NCBI RefSeq assembly: GCF_900101915.1
Contig: NZ_FNAL01000014.1
Location: 1 to 64,000 of the forward strand
Direction of reading: 5' to 3'
Length of the DNA stretch: 64,000 nucleotides
Origin: Psychrobacter pacificensis
Lineage (GTDB): Bacteria > Pseudomonadota > Gammaproteobacteria > Pseudomonadales > Moraxellaceae
Shown piece after piece: positions 43,736 through 55,506 of the stretch. Position numbers and translations under genes: made by a program. Below the pieces are notes generated by a model. That model saw only the letters and a list, made by a program, of their open reading frames with translations. It made no database searches and was not told the origin of the DNA. The stretch's first letter is position 1. Each line of letters begins with the position of its first letter.

Positions 43736-45610
43736 TTACACCACCGTTATCATTACCAGCACCAGCAATACAGCCATACCCAAGCCAAAGCTTGTGGCAT
43801 AACCTCGAAGAGACCCTGTTTGCGTCGCAGACAATACTTTATTACCTGCCGAAGCCAGCTTAGGCAAGAATAGCCACGTTTTATCGATAGGGTCGGCTTT
43901 TAATAAGCGGCCGATGAACAAAAAGGGTTTTACAAAAATTATATCGTATAGCACATCGAAACCTAGACCGTGATAGCACCAATGATATAGCGCCCCGCCA
44001 ATACGTGAGCGCTTAAAGCTTATGAGCATGCGACCTTTATTGACGACATATAATAGTGCTGCCAATATCAAACCGGCCACCATCGCACCCATCGCGATAT
44101 ACTCTGCGGTGTGCTTAGCATGGTCTTGACCCGCGACTTCTAATAAGTGACCTACGCTCTCTGGCAATACACCTTGTAGTGGCGGCGTAATCCAAGCACC
44201 AACAGCGGTAGACAATACAAGTAATACCGTCAAAGGTAACCAGTACGACACCCCTGATAGCTTGTGCGCATGGGTTTTTTCTTCACCGAAGAATATGATC
44301 CAAATCATACGGAACGTATAGATTGCGGTTAAGAATGCGCCGAACACACCCATATAGAATAGTACTAAGTGACCTGTGGCATAAGTTTCCCAAAGAATCG
44401 CTTCTTTAGAATAAAAACCAACGGTAACCCAAGGTATCGCCGCGAGCGCACCGCCACCAATGATATAACACCAAAATACCAATGGTATCTTTTTACGCAG
44501 ACCGCCCATCTTAAAGATATCTTGCTCATGATGTACGGCAAGAATGACCGCACCTGATGCCAAGAACAACAGCGCCTTAAAAAAAGCATGGGTCATCAAA
44601 TGGAAGATTGCCCCTTGCCACGCACCCACGCCAAGCGCTAAGAACATATAGCCAATCTGACTCATGGTTGAATACGCAAGGATACGTTTAATGTCTGTTT
44701 GCGCGAGCGCACAGAATCCAGCAACGACCAGCGTCAATGCCCCGACGCCACCAACCCAATATAATAAGATGCCTGGGGTCAACTCAAACAATGGATGCAA
44801 GCGGGCAATCAGATAAACGCCAGCCGTTACCATTGTTGCCGCGTGAATCAATGCCGATACGGGTGTTGGACCTGCCATCGCATCAGCAAGCCATGTGTGT
44901 AGTGGCAACTGCGCTGATTTACCCATCGCGCCGCCGACCAACATCATGGTAGTTAGCATCATCGTTGGGTTGTTTACATCGAACACTTCTGGCGCGCGCG
45001 TAATAATCTCTTGAATATTAAGCGTACCGAATTCGCGGAATAATAAGAACAAACCAAAGGCTAAGAACACATCACCAACACGCGTGACGGTAAAGGCTTT
45101 CATCGCGGCGCGACCATTGGCTCTGTCATGGTAATAATAACCAATCAATAAGTACGAACAGATACCCACGCCTTCCCAGCCAAGATATAGCAAGAACAAA
45201 TCATCTGCGAGTACCAGTAACAGCATGCTGGCCACAAACAAGTTCATATAGCTAAAGAAACGGGCAAAGCCAGTGTCGCCTTTCATATACCAAGAGGCAA
45301 ACAGATGAATCAAAAAGCCAATCCCAGTAATGATGCCTGTCATAGTCAATGCCAAACCATCAAAGCTCAAGCCAAAATGCGGCGCAAAGTCGCCAACTTG
45401 GAACCATGTCCATAGCGGAACTTCAATTACCGTTCCAGCTGGATTGGTGGTCAAAAAGGTATAGCTAACGACTAGCGTACATAATGCTGATAACAGCATG
45501 CTACCCACGCCAACAAACGCTGCGACCGTCTCTGATAATTTGTCGCGCATAAAGGCTAAAATCAAAAAGCCAATGAGCGGGAATATAAAGGTTAATGGTA
45601 ATAAACTCAT
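43736..45610 (-). CDS. nuoL: NADH-quinone oxidoreductase subunit L
   Basis: A 624-aa membrane subunit at the far end of complex I with the long lateral helix that links NuoL, M and N. WEGVGICSYLLIGYYYHDRANG, KSAQLPLHTWLADAMAGPTPVSALIHAATM in outline, and KRILAYSTMSQIGYMFLALG are diagnostic. The C-terminal part (from about 520) holds the lateral helix region and a last membrane segment. Length matches E. coli (613). It starts four bases behind nuoK. Confidence 0.96.
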   Translation of the reverse strand: MSLLPLTFIFPLIGFLILAFMRDKLSETVAAFVGVGSMLLSALCTLVVSYTFLTTNPAGTVIEVPLWTWFQVGDFAPHFGLSFDGLALTMTGIITGIGFLIHLFASWYMKGDTGFARFFSYMNLFVASMLLLVLADDLFLLYLGWEGVGICSYLLIGYYYHDRANGRAAMKAFTVTRVGDVFLAFGLFLLFREFGTLNIQEIITRAPEVFDVNNPTMMLTTMMLVGGAMGKSAQLPLHTWLADAMAGPTPVSALIHAATMVTAGVYLIARLHPLFELTPGILLYWVGGVGALTLVVAGFCALAQTDIKRILAYSTMSQIGYMFLALGVGAWQGAIFHLMTHAFFKALLFLASGAVILAVHHEQDIFKMGGLRKKIPLVFWCYIIGGGALAAIPWVTVGFYSKEAILWETYATGHLVLFYMGVFGAFLTAIYTFRMIWIIFFGEEKTHAHKLSGVSYWLPLTVLLVLSTAVGAWITPPLQGVLPESVGHLLEVAGQDHAKHTAEYIAMGAMVAGLILAALLYVVNKGRMLISFKRSRIGGALYHWCYHGLGFDVLYDIIFVKPFLFIGRLLKADPIDKTWLFLPKLASAGNKVLSATQTGSLRGYATSFGLGMAVLLVLVMITVV

Positions 45611-45614
45611 GACA

Positions 45615-46022
45615 TCATCCTTTCATCTCATTGGCGCTATCGACATCGAGATGCCCACGCTGATGATAAAAACGCAATAATATTGCCAGACCAATCGACG
45701 CTTCAGCCGCGGCCAAGGTCAAAATAAAGATAAACATAATCTGCCCGTCTGGATCGACCCAGCGACTACCTGCCACGACAAATGCTAGTGCTGCCGCATT
45801 CATCATGATCTCAAGACTCATGAGCATAAATAAGAAGTTACGTCGTACCATGACGCCGCACAGACCAATAGCAAATAAAATACCTGCCAAAATAAGTCCA
45901 TGGCTCATGGGTATCATACCCAGTACATTTTGCGCCTCAGCAACTGGCTGTACTAAGCCTGCCACCTCGTGGGCAAACGGCACGTTTGACACCTCTTGTG
46001 CCACGCTTGCTGCTAGTACCAT
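45615..46022 (-). CDS. nuoK: NADH-quinone oxidoreductase subunit K with N-terminal extension
   Basis: A small three-helix subunit of complex I, with [37 protein letters not shown] (conserved membrane Glu) and [17 protein letters not shown]. NuoK is normally about 100 aa, beginning near the [10 protein letters not shown] here. The reading from 46022 gives 135 aa. This longer start is supported by an AAGGAGG ribosome site seven bases upstream, and by a TAATG overlap with the nuoJ stop, while the inner ATG at 45917 has no clear site. The extra 35 residues are mildly hydrophobic ([19 protein letters not shown]). Confidence 0.9.
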   Translation of the reverse strand: MVLAASVAQEVSNVPFAHEVAGLVQPVAEAQNVLGMIPMSHGLILAGILFAIGLCGVMVRRNFLFMLMSLEIMMNAAALAFVVAGSRWVDPDGQIMFIFILTLAAAEASIGLAILLRFYHQRGHLDVDSANEMKG

Positions 46023-46741
46023 TAGTCTGCCTCCTTGCGCGTGACTCGTTGTACACCTACTTGCTTACCAACATAGTCATGCGGGTCAACATCTTTATAT
46101 TCGTAAGGCTTAGCCATTTCTACGCCATCATGCTGTGTAAGCGCACTGTCATTATCGTATTGTTTGATACTGCCTACACTTGGCTGAACGTCTTGACTCG
46201 CATGACCGACGATCTCTTCATCAATCGACTCTTTACCTAAGTGATATGCCGCCACCAAAGCCGCTAGTAGTAACAAAGCTGCAATTTCAACCAGCATGAT
46301 ATATTTGGTAAATAGCACCGTACCGACTGCTTTGGCAGAGATAGTCGTGCCACCCATCATAACGGCTTCATCATGACCCATACCAATCATTGCATAGAGC
46401 ACAACAGCAATGATTATCGTCAATCCTGTCGGTATCGCCCAAGTACCAGCATCGAGCCAACGCTCTTCGCGCTCGTCATTACTCATGCCCAAGTTCAGCA
46501 TCATGATAACGAAAACAAATAGCACCATAATGGCACCAGCATAAACAACAATCTCTAGCGCACCTGCAAACGGCGCTCCTAATACAAAGAATATCCCAGC
46601 AATTGCCAGCAACGATACAATCATCGATAAGATAGCATGCACTGGATTGGCCTGAGTCACGACGCGCAGACTGGCAAATATCGCCACTGCTGCAAGTGAA
46701 TAAAACCCAGCCAGTTCAGGATGGTTCAAAATATTCATCAT
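46022..46741 (-). CDS. nuoJ: NADH-quinone oxidoreductase subunit J with long polar tail
   Basis: A 239-aa membrane subunit of complex I with five predicted helices, including the [21 protein letters not shown] segment that rearranges during turnover. E. coli NuoJ has 184 aa; here the last 65-70 residues are a polar, acidic tail (from about [13 protein letters not shown]) not seen in E. coli. Start ATGATG overlaps the nuoI stop, with AAGGAG upstream. It ends overlapping nuoK. Confidence 0.94.
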   Translation of the reverse strand: MMNILNHPELAGFYSLAAVAIFASLRVVTQANPVHAILSMIVSLLAIAGIFFVLGAPFAGALEIVVYAGAIMVLFVFVIMMLNLGMSNDEREERWLDAGTWAIPTGLTIIIAVVLYAMIGMGHDEAVMMGGTTISAKAVGTVLFTKYIMLVEIAALLLLAALVAAYHLGKESIDEEIVGHASQDVQPSVGSIKQYDNDSALTQHDGVEMAKPYEYKDVDPHDYVGKQVGVQRVTRKEAD

Positions 46742-47286
46742 GGTAGCAAGCTCCTTAGATCAATCGGTGCAGACTCGTTTTGTGCTGCACCTTTTGGTTT
46801 ATCTGCTACCGCCATACCTGTCACACGATAATAGTTATAATCAGGGTATTTACCTGGTCCTGAAATGAGCAAATGCTCTTTTTCATAGACCAAATCTTGG
46901 CGCTTATATTCACCCAGCTCAAAATCTGGGGTCATTTGAATCGCTGTCGTTGGACAGGCTTCTTCACACAATCCACAAAAGATACAGCGTGAGAAGTTAA
47001 TTCTAAAAAACTCTGGATACCAGCGTCCATCTTCACGCTCGGCTTTTTGTAATGAGATACACCCTACCGGACATGCCACCGCACACAAGTTACAAGCGAC
47101 ACAGCGCTCGTCTCCATCAGGATCGCGCGTAAGGACAATACGTCCACGAAAACGCGGCGGCACAGGTACCGGCTCTTCAGGATAAAGGATGGTGTCACGC
47201 GGTCTGAGCGCATGACTATTGACCATCCACATGCTGCGGACAATGGTAAATATACCAATGACGGTCTTTTTTATGGTAGTAAACAT
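46738..47286 (-). CDS. nuoI: NADH-quinone oxidoreductase subunit I (two 4Fe-4S clusters)
   Basis: A 182-aa peripheral subunit of complex I carrying clusters N6a and N6b. The two ferredoxin motifs are [12 protein letters not shown] and [12 protein letters not shown]. Length matches E. coli NuoI (180). The N-terminus ([21 protein letters not shown]) is amphipathic and contacts the membrane. The end overlaps the start of nuoJ by four bases; 55 bp separate it from nuoH. Confidence 0.96.
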   Translation of the reverse strand: MFTTIKKTVIGIFTIVRSMWMVNSHALRPRDTILYPEEPVPVPPRFRGRIVLTRDPDGDERCVACNLCAVACPVGCISLQKAEREDGRWYPEFFRINFSRCIFCGLCEEACPTTAIQMTPDFELGEYKRQDLVYEKEHLLISGPGKYPDYNYYRVTGMAVADKPKGAAQNESAPIDLRSLLP

Positions 47287-47341
47287 GGGATTATTATCCT
47301 TATCAGCTTTACCCTAGTTCATCAGTGATGGCTAGTAATGA

Positions 47342-48385
47342 CTATAACGTTGGGGAAAAGATCAAAATGACCGCAGCAGTGATTAATAGATTAATCAGCG
47401 TTACTGGCAGACATACTTTCCAGCCAAAGTTCATCACCTGATCATAACGCGGACGCATGAGTGAGCCTCGAGCCAAAATAAACATGGTCATAAAGAACAG
47501 CGTTTTAATCATGAACCAAAAAGCTGGTGGAATAAATGGGATATCTAAATTGAACGGCGCAAGCCAACCGCCAAAGAACAAGCACGTCATCAAGGCAGAA
47601 ATCAAGACAACGTTGACATACTCACCAATGAAGAACATACCAAACTTCATGCCCGAATATTCGACATGATAGCCTTCAGCCAGTTCTTGCTCTGCTTCTG
47701 GTTGGTCAAATGGATGTCTATGCGTAACCGCCACACCCGCGACCACAAAGGTCAAAAACCCAAAAAACTGCGGAATGATATACCAGCCGTCCGCTTGTGA
47801 CTCAACAATAGCACGCAAGTTAAAGGAGCCTGTTAGCGCAACAACGCCCATCAACGATAAGCCCAAAAACACTTCGTAACTGATCGTCTGTGCAGCTGAA
47901 CGCAAACCACCGAGTAGCGAGAATTTGTTAGCAGATGCCCAGCCACCGAACATCACGGCATATACTGCAATGCCTGCCATAGCAAAGAAAAACAGAATAC
48001 CAATATCCCAATCAACCACGCCAAGCGTTGGCGAGATAGGAATAATGGCAAATGAAGCCAAGGCAGTAAACATTGCGACCGCAGGTGCCAAGGTGAACAT
48101 AAACTTATCAGTAAAGTTTGGTGTCCAGTCTTCTTTAAAGAAGATTTTGAGCATGTCAGCGACTAACTGCAACGAACCAAAAGGCCCAACACGGTTTGGA
48201 CCATAACGATCTTGCCATAATGCCAGCATGCGGCGCTCATAGACAATCATCATTGCGGCAACCAATACCACGACCAAAAAGATGACTAGCGATTGACCCA
48301 CCAAAAACAGAATAGACCAAGTATCAAAGCTCATGCTACCCGCCAAAAAACTTGGCACATCAGGGATAATACGGGTAACTTGCAT
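47342..48385 (-). CDS. nuoH: NADH-quinone oxidoreductase subunit H
   Basis: A 347-aa membrane subunit of complex I forming much of the quinone chamber. Diagnostic are [22 protein letters not shown], the [17 protein letters not shown] stretch, [29 protein letters not shown] in part, and [19 protein letters not shown]. Eight membrane segments are predicted. Length compares with 325 in E. coli. It is one base behind nuoG. Confidence 0.96.
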   Translation of the reverse strand: MQVTRIIPDVPSFLAGSMSFDTWSILFLVGQSLVIFLVVVLVAAMMIVYERRMLALWQDRYGPNRVGPFGSLQLVADMLKIFFKEDWTPNFTDKFMFTLAPAVAMFTALASFAIIPISPTLGVVDWDIGILFFFAMAGIAVYAVMFGGWASANKFSLLGGLRSAAQTISYEVFLGLSLMGVVALTGSFNLRAIVESQADGWYIIPQFFGFLTFVVAGVAVTHRHPFDQPEAEQELAEGYHVEYSGMKFGMFFIGEYVNVVLISALMTCLFFGGWLAPFNLDIPFIPPAFWFMIKTLFFMTMFILARGSLMRPRYDQVMNFGWKVCLPVTLINLLITAAVILIFSPTL

Positions 48386-48386
48386 A

Positions 48387-51300
48387 TTACACCTCCTGTG
48401 TGGTGGTCGGCGCTGCGTTCATTTGCGCTGTGACGTTATTGTTCATCATATCGTTAGCCATGCTACCCATCATCGTTACTGGTGCGTCTACTTTCCGTAC
48501 CGACGCTGGCATTGATGGGTGAATAATACTCACCTGCCCGACTGGGTAACCGATACAGCCTTCTGCCAAATAACCAACCAGCTGTACTGGCAAGGTGATT
48601 TGTTGCTTATCAATTTCAATCGCCAAGTAATCACCAGTAGCAATATTCCAGTCTTTGGCATCATCTATACCGATACGCCATGCTGCAACTGGCAGCTGCT
48701 CTGCGACGATTGGGCTACGTGATGCCATCATTGAGCTGGCATAGATATTATGAATCGGTACTAGCTTCGCTTGGCCTTGCTGTAGGTCAGTTGTATTCGA
48801 AGACATGGCTTCTGGCGCCACATATTGACGAGTGGCTAGGCGCTCTAGCTGATCGAACAAACGCACCCCTGGATCACCATTTTTCAGATGTCCGCCGACT
48901 TTGTCTTGGTATTTGTTCCATGCTTGTGGTGAGTTCCAACCTGCCGCATTGGCAAAAGGAATCATCGAGCTTGGTGCTTCTTTACCGCTATAACCTTCCA
49001 TTGAGAAGGTCAAACCAGTGTCCAAATCTTTTGGCTGCATCGGCTCATGCACTGAGATTGGCGCACGCATAGCAGTACGACCTGAGTAACGGCGCGGTTG
49101 ACGCGCGATTTTCAGACCAGTCATACGGTAGTCCGCTTCAGGCGCAGCGCCTTTGATACCTGCAAGTTTAGGATGGGTGGCAATCAATGCATTGATAACA
49201 TCATCTAGCTGCGTCCAGTCGACATCACGACCTTCAATACTGCTATGCACAGCATGTATCCAGCGCCAGCCTTCTTTAATACTGCTCATCGGATGGTAGT
49301 ATTCGTTATCATAAACTTGGAAGAAACGCTGCGCACGACCTTCAGCTGATATCAATGTGCCATCCGCTTCTGCAAAGCTAGCCGCTGGCAGTACGATATC
49401 GACGTCCTTATGCCAATCAAGCAGCTGATGATCTAACGCAATGACCGTTTTATCAGTCAGTAGCTGCGTGAGTTTATTGGCATCAATCGCATCTGTTAGC
49501 TGGTTTTCTGCAACCACAACCACATCGTAATCAGAGGCTAGCAGCTCTTCAACTGACTGACCGCCAAGCATACAAACGCCCATGCTATTGGCATCAGGAA
49601 CCGTTAGATAGATACCTGCTTGTGCCTGATACTGTGCGTTCACTTCTTTTAACTCAAGGTTTTCAGCAGGTGGGCGTTCGACATTATCCTGCGCTTCTGT
49701 ATTTACGCCCGTTTCCGGTTTGTTTGGCTTAGCAGATAAATCTTGGTCTTCTTCAGGTTGGTCATTAGCCGCTTTCGCTTGCGCTGCCTGTACTTTGGCA
49801 TTATGTGCCTCAACTTGCTGCTGCTCAGTCGCTTTGATTGCTGCACGTTTTTGGGTCAACGCTTGGGTAATCTGTGCTGCTGCTTCTATCAATGCGGTAG
49901 AAGATAAGCTGCTACCCGAGACAACTAACGGCTTATCAGCTTGAATCAAGTCATAAGCGATTTGTTTGGCCAACGCTTGCATACCATCAGTCTCAGTACT
50001 AACATCAGCATTTTGTTCAGCTGCTTGTGGATCTGCTATGTCTGCTAAGTCATCAGCGAAGCTCGCAATCTCATCAGCGACTTTGAAGCCAAGTTTAGTG
50101 ATGTCTTCAGGGGTTGCCACTACGCTCACTTTACTGATGTCTTCTAGCTTGGTTTGGGTTACATCGATGACATAGACTGGGCTTAGCGCATCTTGAGCGA
50201 TACGTTTGACGGGTTCAGCAAGCCAAGGTTGCGTTTGCAGCGCCGCTGCCATTTTCAAACCTTCATTTTTTGCGGCTTGACGTACTGACAGCGCGACACG
50301 TGATGACGTTTGCGTGATATCTTCACCTAATACGAGCACTGCATCATGCGTCTCGATATCAGTCATGCTAGGGTTATAAATGCCTTCAGTGCTAAGCACT
50401 TCGATGCACTTATTGACCAGTGCTTGCTGCTGATGATTGAGGCCGGTTGAAAAGTTATCAAATCCAACCAGATTTTTTAGCGCAAAGTTGGTCTCTAAAC
50501 TGGCACGTGGTGAGCCAATCCCGATAACTTTTTTATCTTTGATACGTTTGATGGTTTCATCAAGTGCGTAGTCAATATTGATTTTGACATGCTTATCATT
50601 GATACGTTCAAGCGCTTGGGTTGGACGATCCGCGCGATTGACATAACCATAACCAAAGCGGCCACGGTCACATAAGAAATAGCGGTTTACGTCGCCGTTG
50701 TAGCGGTTTTCGATACGGCGCAGCTCGCCATAACGCTCGCCCGGTGAGATATTACAGCCCGCCGAGCAACCATGACAGATGCTTGGCGCATACTGCATAT
50801 CCCATTTACGGTTGTAGCGATCAGAATGCGTTTTGTCAGTGAATACCCCAGTTGGACACACTTCGGTTAAGTTGCCTGAAAATTCGCTTTCAAACTGACC
50901 ATCTTTATCACGACCAAAATACACGCGGTTGTTTGAGCCATAAACACCCAAATCTTCGCCGCCTGCGTAGTCTTTGTAAAAACGTACACAACGATAGCAA
51001 GCGATACAGCGGTTCATTTCATGCGCGATGAATGGACCAAGCTCTTGGTTTTGATGCGTGCGTTTGGTAAAGCGATAGCGACGACGGCTATGACCTGACA
51101 TATAAGTCATGTCTTGCAAATGACAATGTCCACCCTCTTCACAGGTTGGACAGTCATGTGGATGGTTGGTCATGAGTAGCTCAACCATCGACTTGCGGAA
51201 TGCTTTGGCTTCATCGTCAGTCACAGAGATGTACATGTCATCGCCAGGGGCGACCATACATGACATGACGAGACGACCACGACCTGCTTCCATATCGTCT

Positions 51301-51467
51301 TTATTCTGGAATTGCTTGACCGCGCACTGACGGCACGAGCCTACTGAGCCTAGGGCTGGATGATAGCAAAAATACGGCACATCAATGCCGAGTGATAAGC
51401 AGGCTTGTAGTAAGTTGTCTGCGCTATCTACTTCGACAGTGGTTCCATCAATATGTATGACTGCCAT
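48387..51467 (-). CDS. nuoG: NADH-quinone oxidoreductase subunit G with low-complexity insertion
   Basis: A 1026-aa iron-sulfur subunit of complex I. In order: a [2Fe-2S] domain (C34, C45, C48, C70), the HxxxCxxCxxxxxC cluster region (C106, C109, C115), the 4Fe-4S motif CIACYRC (C154, C157, C160, C204), and the extra N7 ligand set C231, C234, C238, C266, then a molybdopterin-oxidoreductase-like domain. At about 538-616 lies an Ala/Gln/Glu-rich insert absent in E. coli NuoG (about 908 aa). The last 250 residues resume the family pattern. It is ten bases behind nuoF. Confidence 0.95.
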   Translation of the reverse strand: MAVIHIDGTTVEVDSADNLLQACLSLGIDVPYFCYHPALGSVGSCRQCAVKQFQNKDDMEAGRGRLVMSCMVAPGDDMYISVTDDEAKAFRKSMVELLMTNHPHDCPTCEEGGHCHLQDMTYMSGHSRRRYRFTKRTHQNQELGPFIAHEMNRCIACYRCVRFYKDYAGGEDLGVYGSNNRVYFGRDKDGQFESEFSGNLTEVCPTGVFTDKTHSDRYNRKWDMQYAPSICHGCSAGCNISPGERYGELRRIENRYNGDVNRYFLCDRGRFGYGYVNRADRPTQALERINDKHVKINIDYALDETIKRIKDKKVIGIGSPRASLETNFALKNLVGFDNFSTGLNHQQQALVNKCIEVLSTEGIYNPSMTDIETHDAVLVLGEDITQTSSRVALSVRQAAKNEGLKMAAALQTQPWLAEPVKRIAQDALSPVYVIDVTQTKLEDISKVSVVATPEDITKLGFKVADEIASFADDLADIADPQAAEQNADVSTETDGMQALAKQIAYDLIQADKPLVVSGSSLSSTALIEAAAQITQALTQKRAAIKATEQQQVEAHNAKVQAAQAKAANDQPEEDQDLSAKPNKPETGVNTEAQDNVERPPAENLELKEVNAQYQAQAGIYLTVPDANSMGVCMLGGQSVEELLASDYDVVVVAENQLTDAIDANKLTQLLTDKTVIALDHQLLDWHKDVDIVLPAASFAEADGTLISAEGRAQRFFQVYDNEYYHPMSSIKEGWRWIHAVHSSIEGRDVDWTQLDDVINALIATHPKLAGIKGAAPEADYRMTGLKIARQPRRYSGRTAMRAPISVHEPMQPKDLDTGLTFSMEGYSGKEAPSSMIPFANAAGWNSPQAWNKYQDKVGGHLKNGDPGVRLFDQLERLATRQYVAPEAMSSNTTDLQQGQAKLVPIHNIYASSMMASRSPIVAEQLPVAAWRIGIDDAKDWNIATGDYLAIEIDKQQITLPVQLVGYLAEGCIGYPVGQVSIIHPSMPASVRKVDAPVTMMGSMANDMMNNNVTAQMNAAPTTTQEV

Positions 51468-51477
51468 GCCGCTCTCC

Positions 51478-52902
51478 TTATTTCACTGCTGGCTGTTGGT
51501 TGGCTGCCGCATCAATCACATCGACACCAACCGCCTGCGCGATTTTTTGATCAAACTCTGGACGGAAATATTTAATCGCACTCATGAGGGGTTCCACCGC
51601 ACCTGGTGCATGGGCACAAAACGTCTTGCCAATCCATAAATCACGCGTCAGACCCTCTAATTTTTCGACATCGCCCACTTGTCCCTCACCGTTATTGATA
51701 GCGGTAAGCAGTTTAACGCCCCACGGTAGACCATCACGGCATGGTGTACACCAGCCGCATGACTCACGCTGAAAGAAAATCTCAAGGTTACGAAGTAACG
51801 GCACCATATCTTGCGATTCATCAACGACCATGATAAGCCCAGTACCCATACGGCTACCCGCTTCTTGAATGGTGTCAAAATCTACGACCACATCCAAATG
51901 ATCGGCGGTTAAAAAGTCCGTCGAGGCGCCGCCTGGTAGCCATGCTTTGAGCGTTTTACCATCTTTCATGCCACCTGCCAAATCCTCAATGATTTCGCGA
52001 GCGGTATAACCAAAGGGTAACTCCCAGAGACCTGGATCATTGACCAAGCCTGAACAGCCAAATAATTTGGTGCCCGGCGTTTTGCTTTTACCTTTGATTT
52101 CAGATAATGACTGATACCACTCAACGCCGTGATTCAAAATCGCTGGCATATTACATAAGGTCTCAACGTTATTGACAACGGTTGGACGACCCCATGCCCC
52201 AGAGATTTGTGGGAACGGCGGCTTGGTACGGGGGTTGGCGCGGCGGCCTTCTAGACAGTTAATCAGTGCCGTTTCTTCACCGCAAATATAACGTCCAGCG
52301 CCAGTATGCACGTGCAAATTAAAACTAAAATCTGAGCCTAAAATATTGTCGCCCATGAGGTTGTTGGCCAAACATTCTTCGATAGCAGCGACCAAACGCT
52401 CAGCGGCCAAGATATACTCACCGCGGATAAAAATATAACCGTCTGTCGCGCCGATAGCATGCGCAGTAATCAGCATACCTTCGATCAGCTGAAACGGTAG
52501 GCGCTCCATTAAGAGGCGATCTTTAAACGTGCCCGGCTCCATTTCATCCGCATTACAGATGAGATAGCGAGGCAAACCATCTGGCGGCGACATAAATGAC
52601 CACTTTAGACCCGCATTAAAACCTGCACCACCGCGACCTCGAACATTGGCCGCTTTAATCATATTGCCGACGTCTTTAGGCGATTTAGATAGCGCTTCTT
52701 TTAGACCAGTGAAGCCTTTTAGAGACTCATAAGTGGTTAAATCAAGCACCGCATCATGATGCGCCAAACGCCACGTCAATGGCTTAGTTTCGCTAGTGGC
52801 TGTCGCTTTATCACCATAGATTGGAACACGCTGTGCATTTAGCTGGCTTGGCGCTTGGCCTTGACCGCGACGAGCAATCTGCTCTGAAATCGTTAAACTC
52901 AT
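51478..52902 (-). CDS. nuoF: NADH-quinone oxidoreductase subunit F
   Basis: A 474-aa subunit of complex I that binds NADH and FMN and passes electrons to cluster N3. Seen are the glycine-rich [51 protein letters not shown], and the N3 ligands [12 protein letters not shown] with a later TFCAHAPG. The N-terminal 40 residues are longer than in E. coli (445 aa). The start overlaps the nuoE stop by four bases. Confidence 0.96.
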   Translation of the reverse strand: MSLTISEQIARRGQGQAPSQLNAQRVPIYGDKATATSETKPLTWRLAHHDAVLDLTTYESLKGFTGLKEALSKSPKDVGNMIKAANVRGRGGAGFNAGLKWSFMSPPDGLPRYLICNADEMEPGTFKDRLLMERLPFQLIEGMLITAHAIGATDGYIFIRGEYILAAERLVAAIEECLANNLMGDNILGSDFSFNLHVHTGAGRYICGEETALINCLEGRRANPRTKPPFPQISGAWGRPTVVNNVETLCNMPAILNHGVEWYQSLSEIKGKSKTPGTKLFGCSGLVNDPGLWELPFGYTAREIIEDLAGGMKDGKTLKAWLPGGASTDFLTADHLDVVVDFDTIQEAGSRMGTGLIMVVDESQDMVPLLRNLEIFFQRESCGWCTPCRDGLPWGVKLLTAINNGEGQVGDVEKLEGLTRDLWIGKTFCAHAPGAVEPLMSAIKYFRPEFDQKIAQAVGVDVIDAAANQQPAVK

Positions 52903-53432
52903 GCGTATAGCTCCAATAATTGCGCGACCTCAGATGGCTGGACAGGGCCGTAAGTGTCTTCATCAATCAGTACCGCTGGTCCCTTATCACAGTTGCCCAA
53001 GCAGCAAATTGGCAATAGCGTAAAACGTCCATCAGCAGTTGTCTGACCATACTCAATACCCAGCTGTGATCTGATCTCAGCTGACAGCGCTTCATAACCT
53101 GTCAAATAACAAGCCACGGAGTCACAGATGAGAATCACATGGCGACCGACAGGCTGGCGATAGATACGGTTAAAGAAAGTGGCGACCCCATCCATGTCTG
53201 ACATCGGGATGTCTAGGATGTTGGCAATAGCGTTTGCTTGCGCATCATCGACCCAGCCATTGCGCTTTTGCACAATTTTTAGCGCATCTAGCGAGGCGGC
53301 GCGCGCATGGGGATAGTGATGCATATATTCATGAATGGCAGCGATTTCCTCAGTGGTGAGGATGCTTTCCACATCTACTTTTGGCATTTTGTCGGAAACA
53401 ATTTTCATAATCTTCTGTCTTTCCTCACTCAT
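52899..53432 (-). CDS. nuoE: NADH-quinone oxidoreductase subunit E
   Basis: A 177-aa thioredoxin-like [2Fe-2S] subunit of complex I (cluster N1a). Ligands are seen as CDSVAC (C-x4-C) and CLGNC (C-x3-C), as expected. Start may be this ATG or another at 53408; the second has GAGGAAAG upstream at a loose distance. It lies 143 bp behind nuoCD, a gap with no visible signal, and overlaps nuoF. Confidence 0.95.
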   Translation of the reverse strand: MSEERQKIMKIVSDKMPKVDVESILTTEEIAAIHEYMHHYPHARAASLDALKIVQKRNGWVDDAQANAIANILDIPMSDMDGVATFFNRIYRQPVGRHVILICDSVACYLTGYEALSAEIRSQLGIEYGQTTADGRFTLLPICCLGNCDKGPAVLIDEDTYGPVQPSEVAQLLELYA

Positions 53433-53575
53433 CCTGCTCTATCACAAGCCAATATCAGTCTGCTTAAAACCGTGGTTATATCGACAAGCGACAGCATTTT
53501 GGTGTGCCATCAGGCAATAATATATTGATGAACAAATACTTATGAAGCAGCGGTTTAACCTTAAAGATCAAAATC

Positions 53576-55351
53576 TTAACGATCGCAGTCCGCCATCACA
53601 ATATCAATCGATGCCAAATACATAATGGCATCAGAAACCAGTGAGCCATTAATGACCGATGGCATCTGCTGTAAATGCGCAAATGTCGGTGTACGAATAC
53701 GGGTACGATAGCTCATCGTGGCCTTGTCTGAGGTGATGTAATAACTGTTCAGACCTTTGGTCGCCTCGACGATCGTCGTACATTCACCTGCTGGCATCAC
53801 AGGACCCCAAGATACTGAGATAAAATGATTAATCAATGTCTCAATATCATTTAGCGTACGGTCTTTTGGCGGTGGTACGGCCAGTGGATGATCCGCTTTG
53901 TAAGGACCTTGTGGCATATTGTCCATACATTGACGAATGATACGTAATGATTGACGCATCTCTTCAACTTTGACCATACAGCGATCATAAGCGTCACCGT
54001 TGTAACCAACTGGCACTGCAAAATCGTAATTCTCATAGCCCATGTAAGGACGCGCTTTACGCATATCGAAATCCACGCCTGTCGCGCGCAGACCAGCGCC
54101 CGTCACGCCCCAAGCCAATGCTTGCTTGGCATTGTACTGAGCGACGCCTTGGGTACGACCTTTGAGCACGCTGTTTTGTAGTGCTGCTTTGACATACTCG
54201 TCCAGGCGCTTAGGCATCCAATCTAAGAACTCACGCACCAAACGCTGCCAGCCACGTGGCAGATCAGCCGCCGTACCACCGATACGGAACCAAGCCGGAT
54301 GCATACGGTAGCCTGTCACGGCTTCGATGACGTCATAGGCTTTTTGGCGATCGGTAAACATATAAAATACAGGGGTCATACCACCTGCATCCTGAATGAA
54401 TGTACCGACGTATAGCAAATTGTTGGTAATACGGAAAAACTCGCTCATCATCACACGGATAGTCTCGGCGCGAGGTGGGACGGTAATCCCAGCGAGCTTT
54501 TCGACTGACATGATATAAGGCAGCTCATTCATCACACCGCCTAAATAATCGATACGGTCGGTATAAGGAATAAATGAGTGCCATGTTTGACGCTCAGCCA
54601 TCTTTTCTGCGCCGCGATGGTGATAGCCAATATCAGGGATACAGTCGACGACTTCCTCGCCATCCAACTGTAGTACCAAACGAAACGCACCGTGAGCGGA
54701 GGGGTGGTTAGGACCGATGTTCAAGAACATAAAGTCTTCATCACGACCTGAGCGCTTCATGCCCCACTCTTCTGGGACAAAACGTAGGTTTTCTTGCTCG
54801 TATTGCTGCTTGGCGGTATTCAAGAAATACGGGGTAAATTCAGTCGCACGCGCATGATATTCTTTACGCAGTGGATGACCTTCCCAGTATTTTGGCAATA
54901 AAATACGGGTCAAATGCGGATGATCTGTAAAGACAATACCGAACATGTCCCACACTTCGCGCTCATACCAGTTGGCATTTGGCCAAATATTGGTCGCGCT
55001 TGGGACATTGAGGTCATCTTCGCTCAGTGCGACCTTGACACGTATATCACTATTGCGCTCAAGCGACATCAGGTGATAAAACACCGTAAAGTCACTGTCA
55101 GGCAACCCTGCGCGATGCTGACGCAGACGCTCATCTATCGCTGACAAGTCAAATAGCATGACGTAGGGCTTGGGCAGTTTGCGCAAAAATAAAAGCACGT
55201 CTAATAAATCTGCACGCGCCACCCAGACTGTTGGAATCTCATCCACAGTGTGCTGTACGACAAATTTACCAGCATACTTTTGCTCCAGCTCTGTAATGAC
55301 GGCTGGGACGGGCTTGATCTTAGGATCTGTGTTTTCGACTACCGTGACCAT
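53576..55351 (-). CDS. nuoC: NADH-quinone oxidoreductase fused subunits C and D
   Basis: A 591-aa fusion (NuoCD) of the two quinone-module subunits, as in E. coli. The NuoC part (about 1-180) has [25 protein letters not shown] in part and HPLRKEYHA. The NuoD part (about 205-591) has [40 protein letters not shown], and [12 protein letters not shown] and the last residues MADCDR, which line the quinone site. The fusion supports a gammaproteobacterial origin. There is an AAGGA site 11 bases before the ATG. Confidence 0.96.
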   Translation of the reverse strand: MVTVVENTDPKIKPVPAVITELEQKYAGKFVVQHTVDEIPTVWVARADLLDVLLFLRKLPKPYVMLFDLSAIDERLRQHRAGLPDSDFTVFYHLMSLERNSDIRVKVALSEDDLNVPSATNIWPNANWYEREVWDMFGIVFTDHPHLTRILLPKYWEGHPLRKEYHARATEFTPYFLNTAKQQYEQENLRFVPEEWGMKRSGRDEDFMFLNIGPNHPSAHGAFRLVLQLDGEEVVDCIPDIGYHHRGAEKMAERQTWHSFIPYTDRIDYLGGVMNELPYIMSVEKLAGITVPPRAETIRVMMSEFFRITNNLLYVGTFIQDAGGMTPVFYMFTDRQKAYDVIEAVTGYRMHPAWFRIGGTAADLPRGWQRLVREFLDWMPKRLDEYVKAALQNSVLKGRTQGVAQYNAKQALAWGVTGAGLRATGVDFDMRKARPYMGYENYDFAVPVGYNGDAYDRCMVKVEEMRQSLRIIRQCMDNMPQGPYKADHPLAVPPPKDRTLNDIETLINHFISVSWGPVMPAGECTTIVEATKGLNSYYITSDKATMSYRTRIRTPTFAHLQQMPSVINGSLVSDAIMYLASIDIVMADCDR

Positions 55352-55455
55352 GAATGATGTATTCCTTCATTAATCATAACTGAGCGATGTCAATCAAAGT
55401 GAGGCTATGTCAGTCATAACCAAACCATGATGAGCGCATAAAATATTGAGGTTGC

Positions 55456-55506
55456 TAAATCTAAATGCTATCTAAATTTAGATACTGTCTAAACTTAGAT
55501 GCTGTC
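55456..55506. repeat. Three tandem 17-bp repeats at the 3' end of nuoB
   Basis: TAAATCTAAATGCTATC, TAAATTTAGATACTGTC and TAAACTTAGATGCTGTC follow each other without spacer. The third copy contains the nuoB stop and its last codons (D-S-I), so the other two appear to be duplications of the gene end into the nuoB-nuoCD gap. Unit 2 contains the palindrome CTAAATTTAG. Confidence 0.75.

Noticed and set aside
48519..49072. Plus-strand open frames opposite nuoG
   Set aside because: They are reverse-side shadows of a well-recognised iron-sulfur subunit gene and have no family features.
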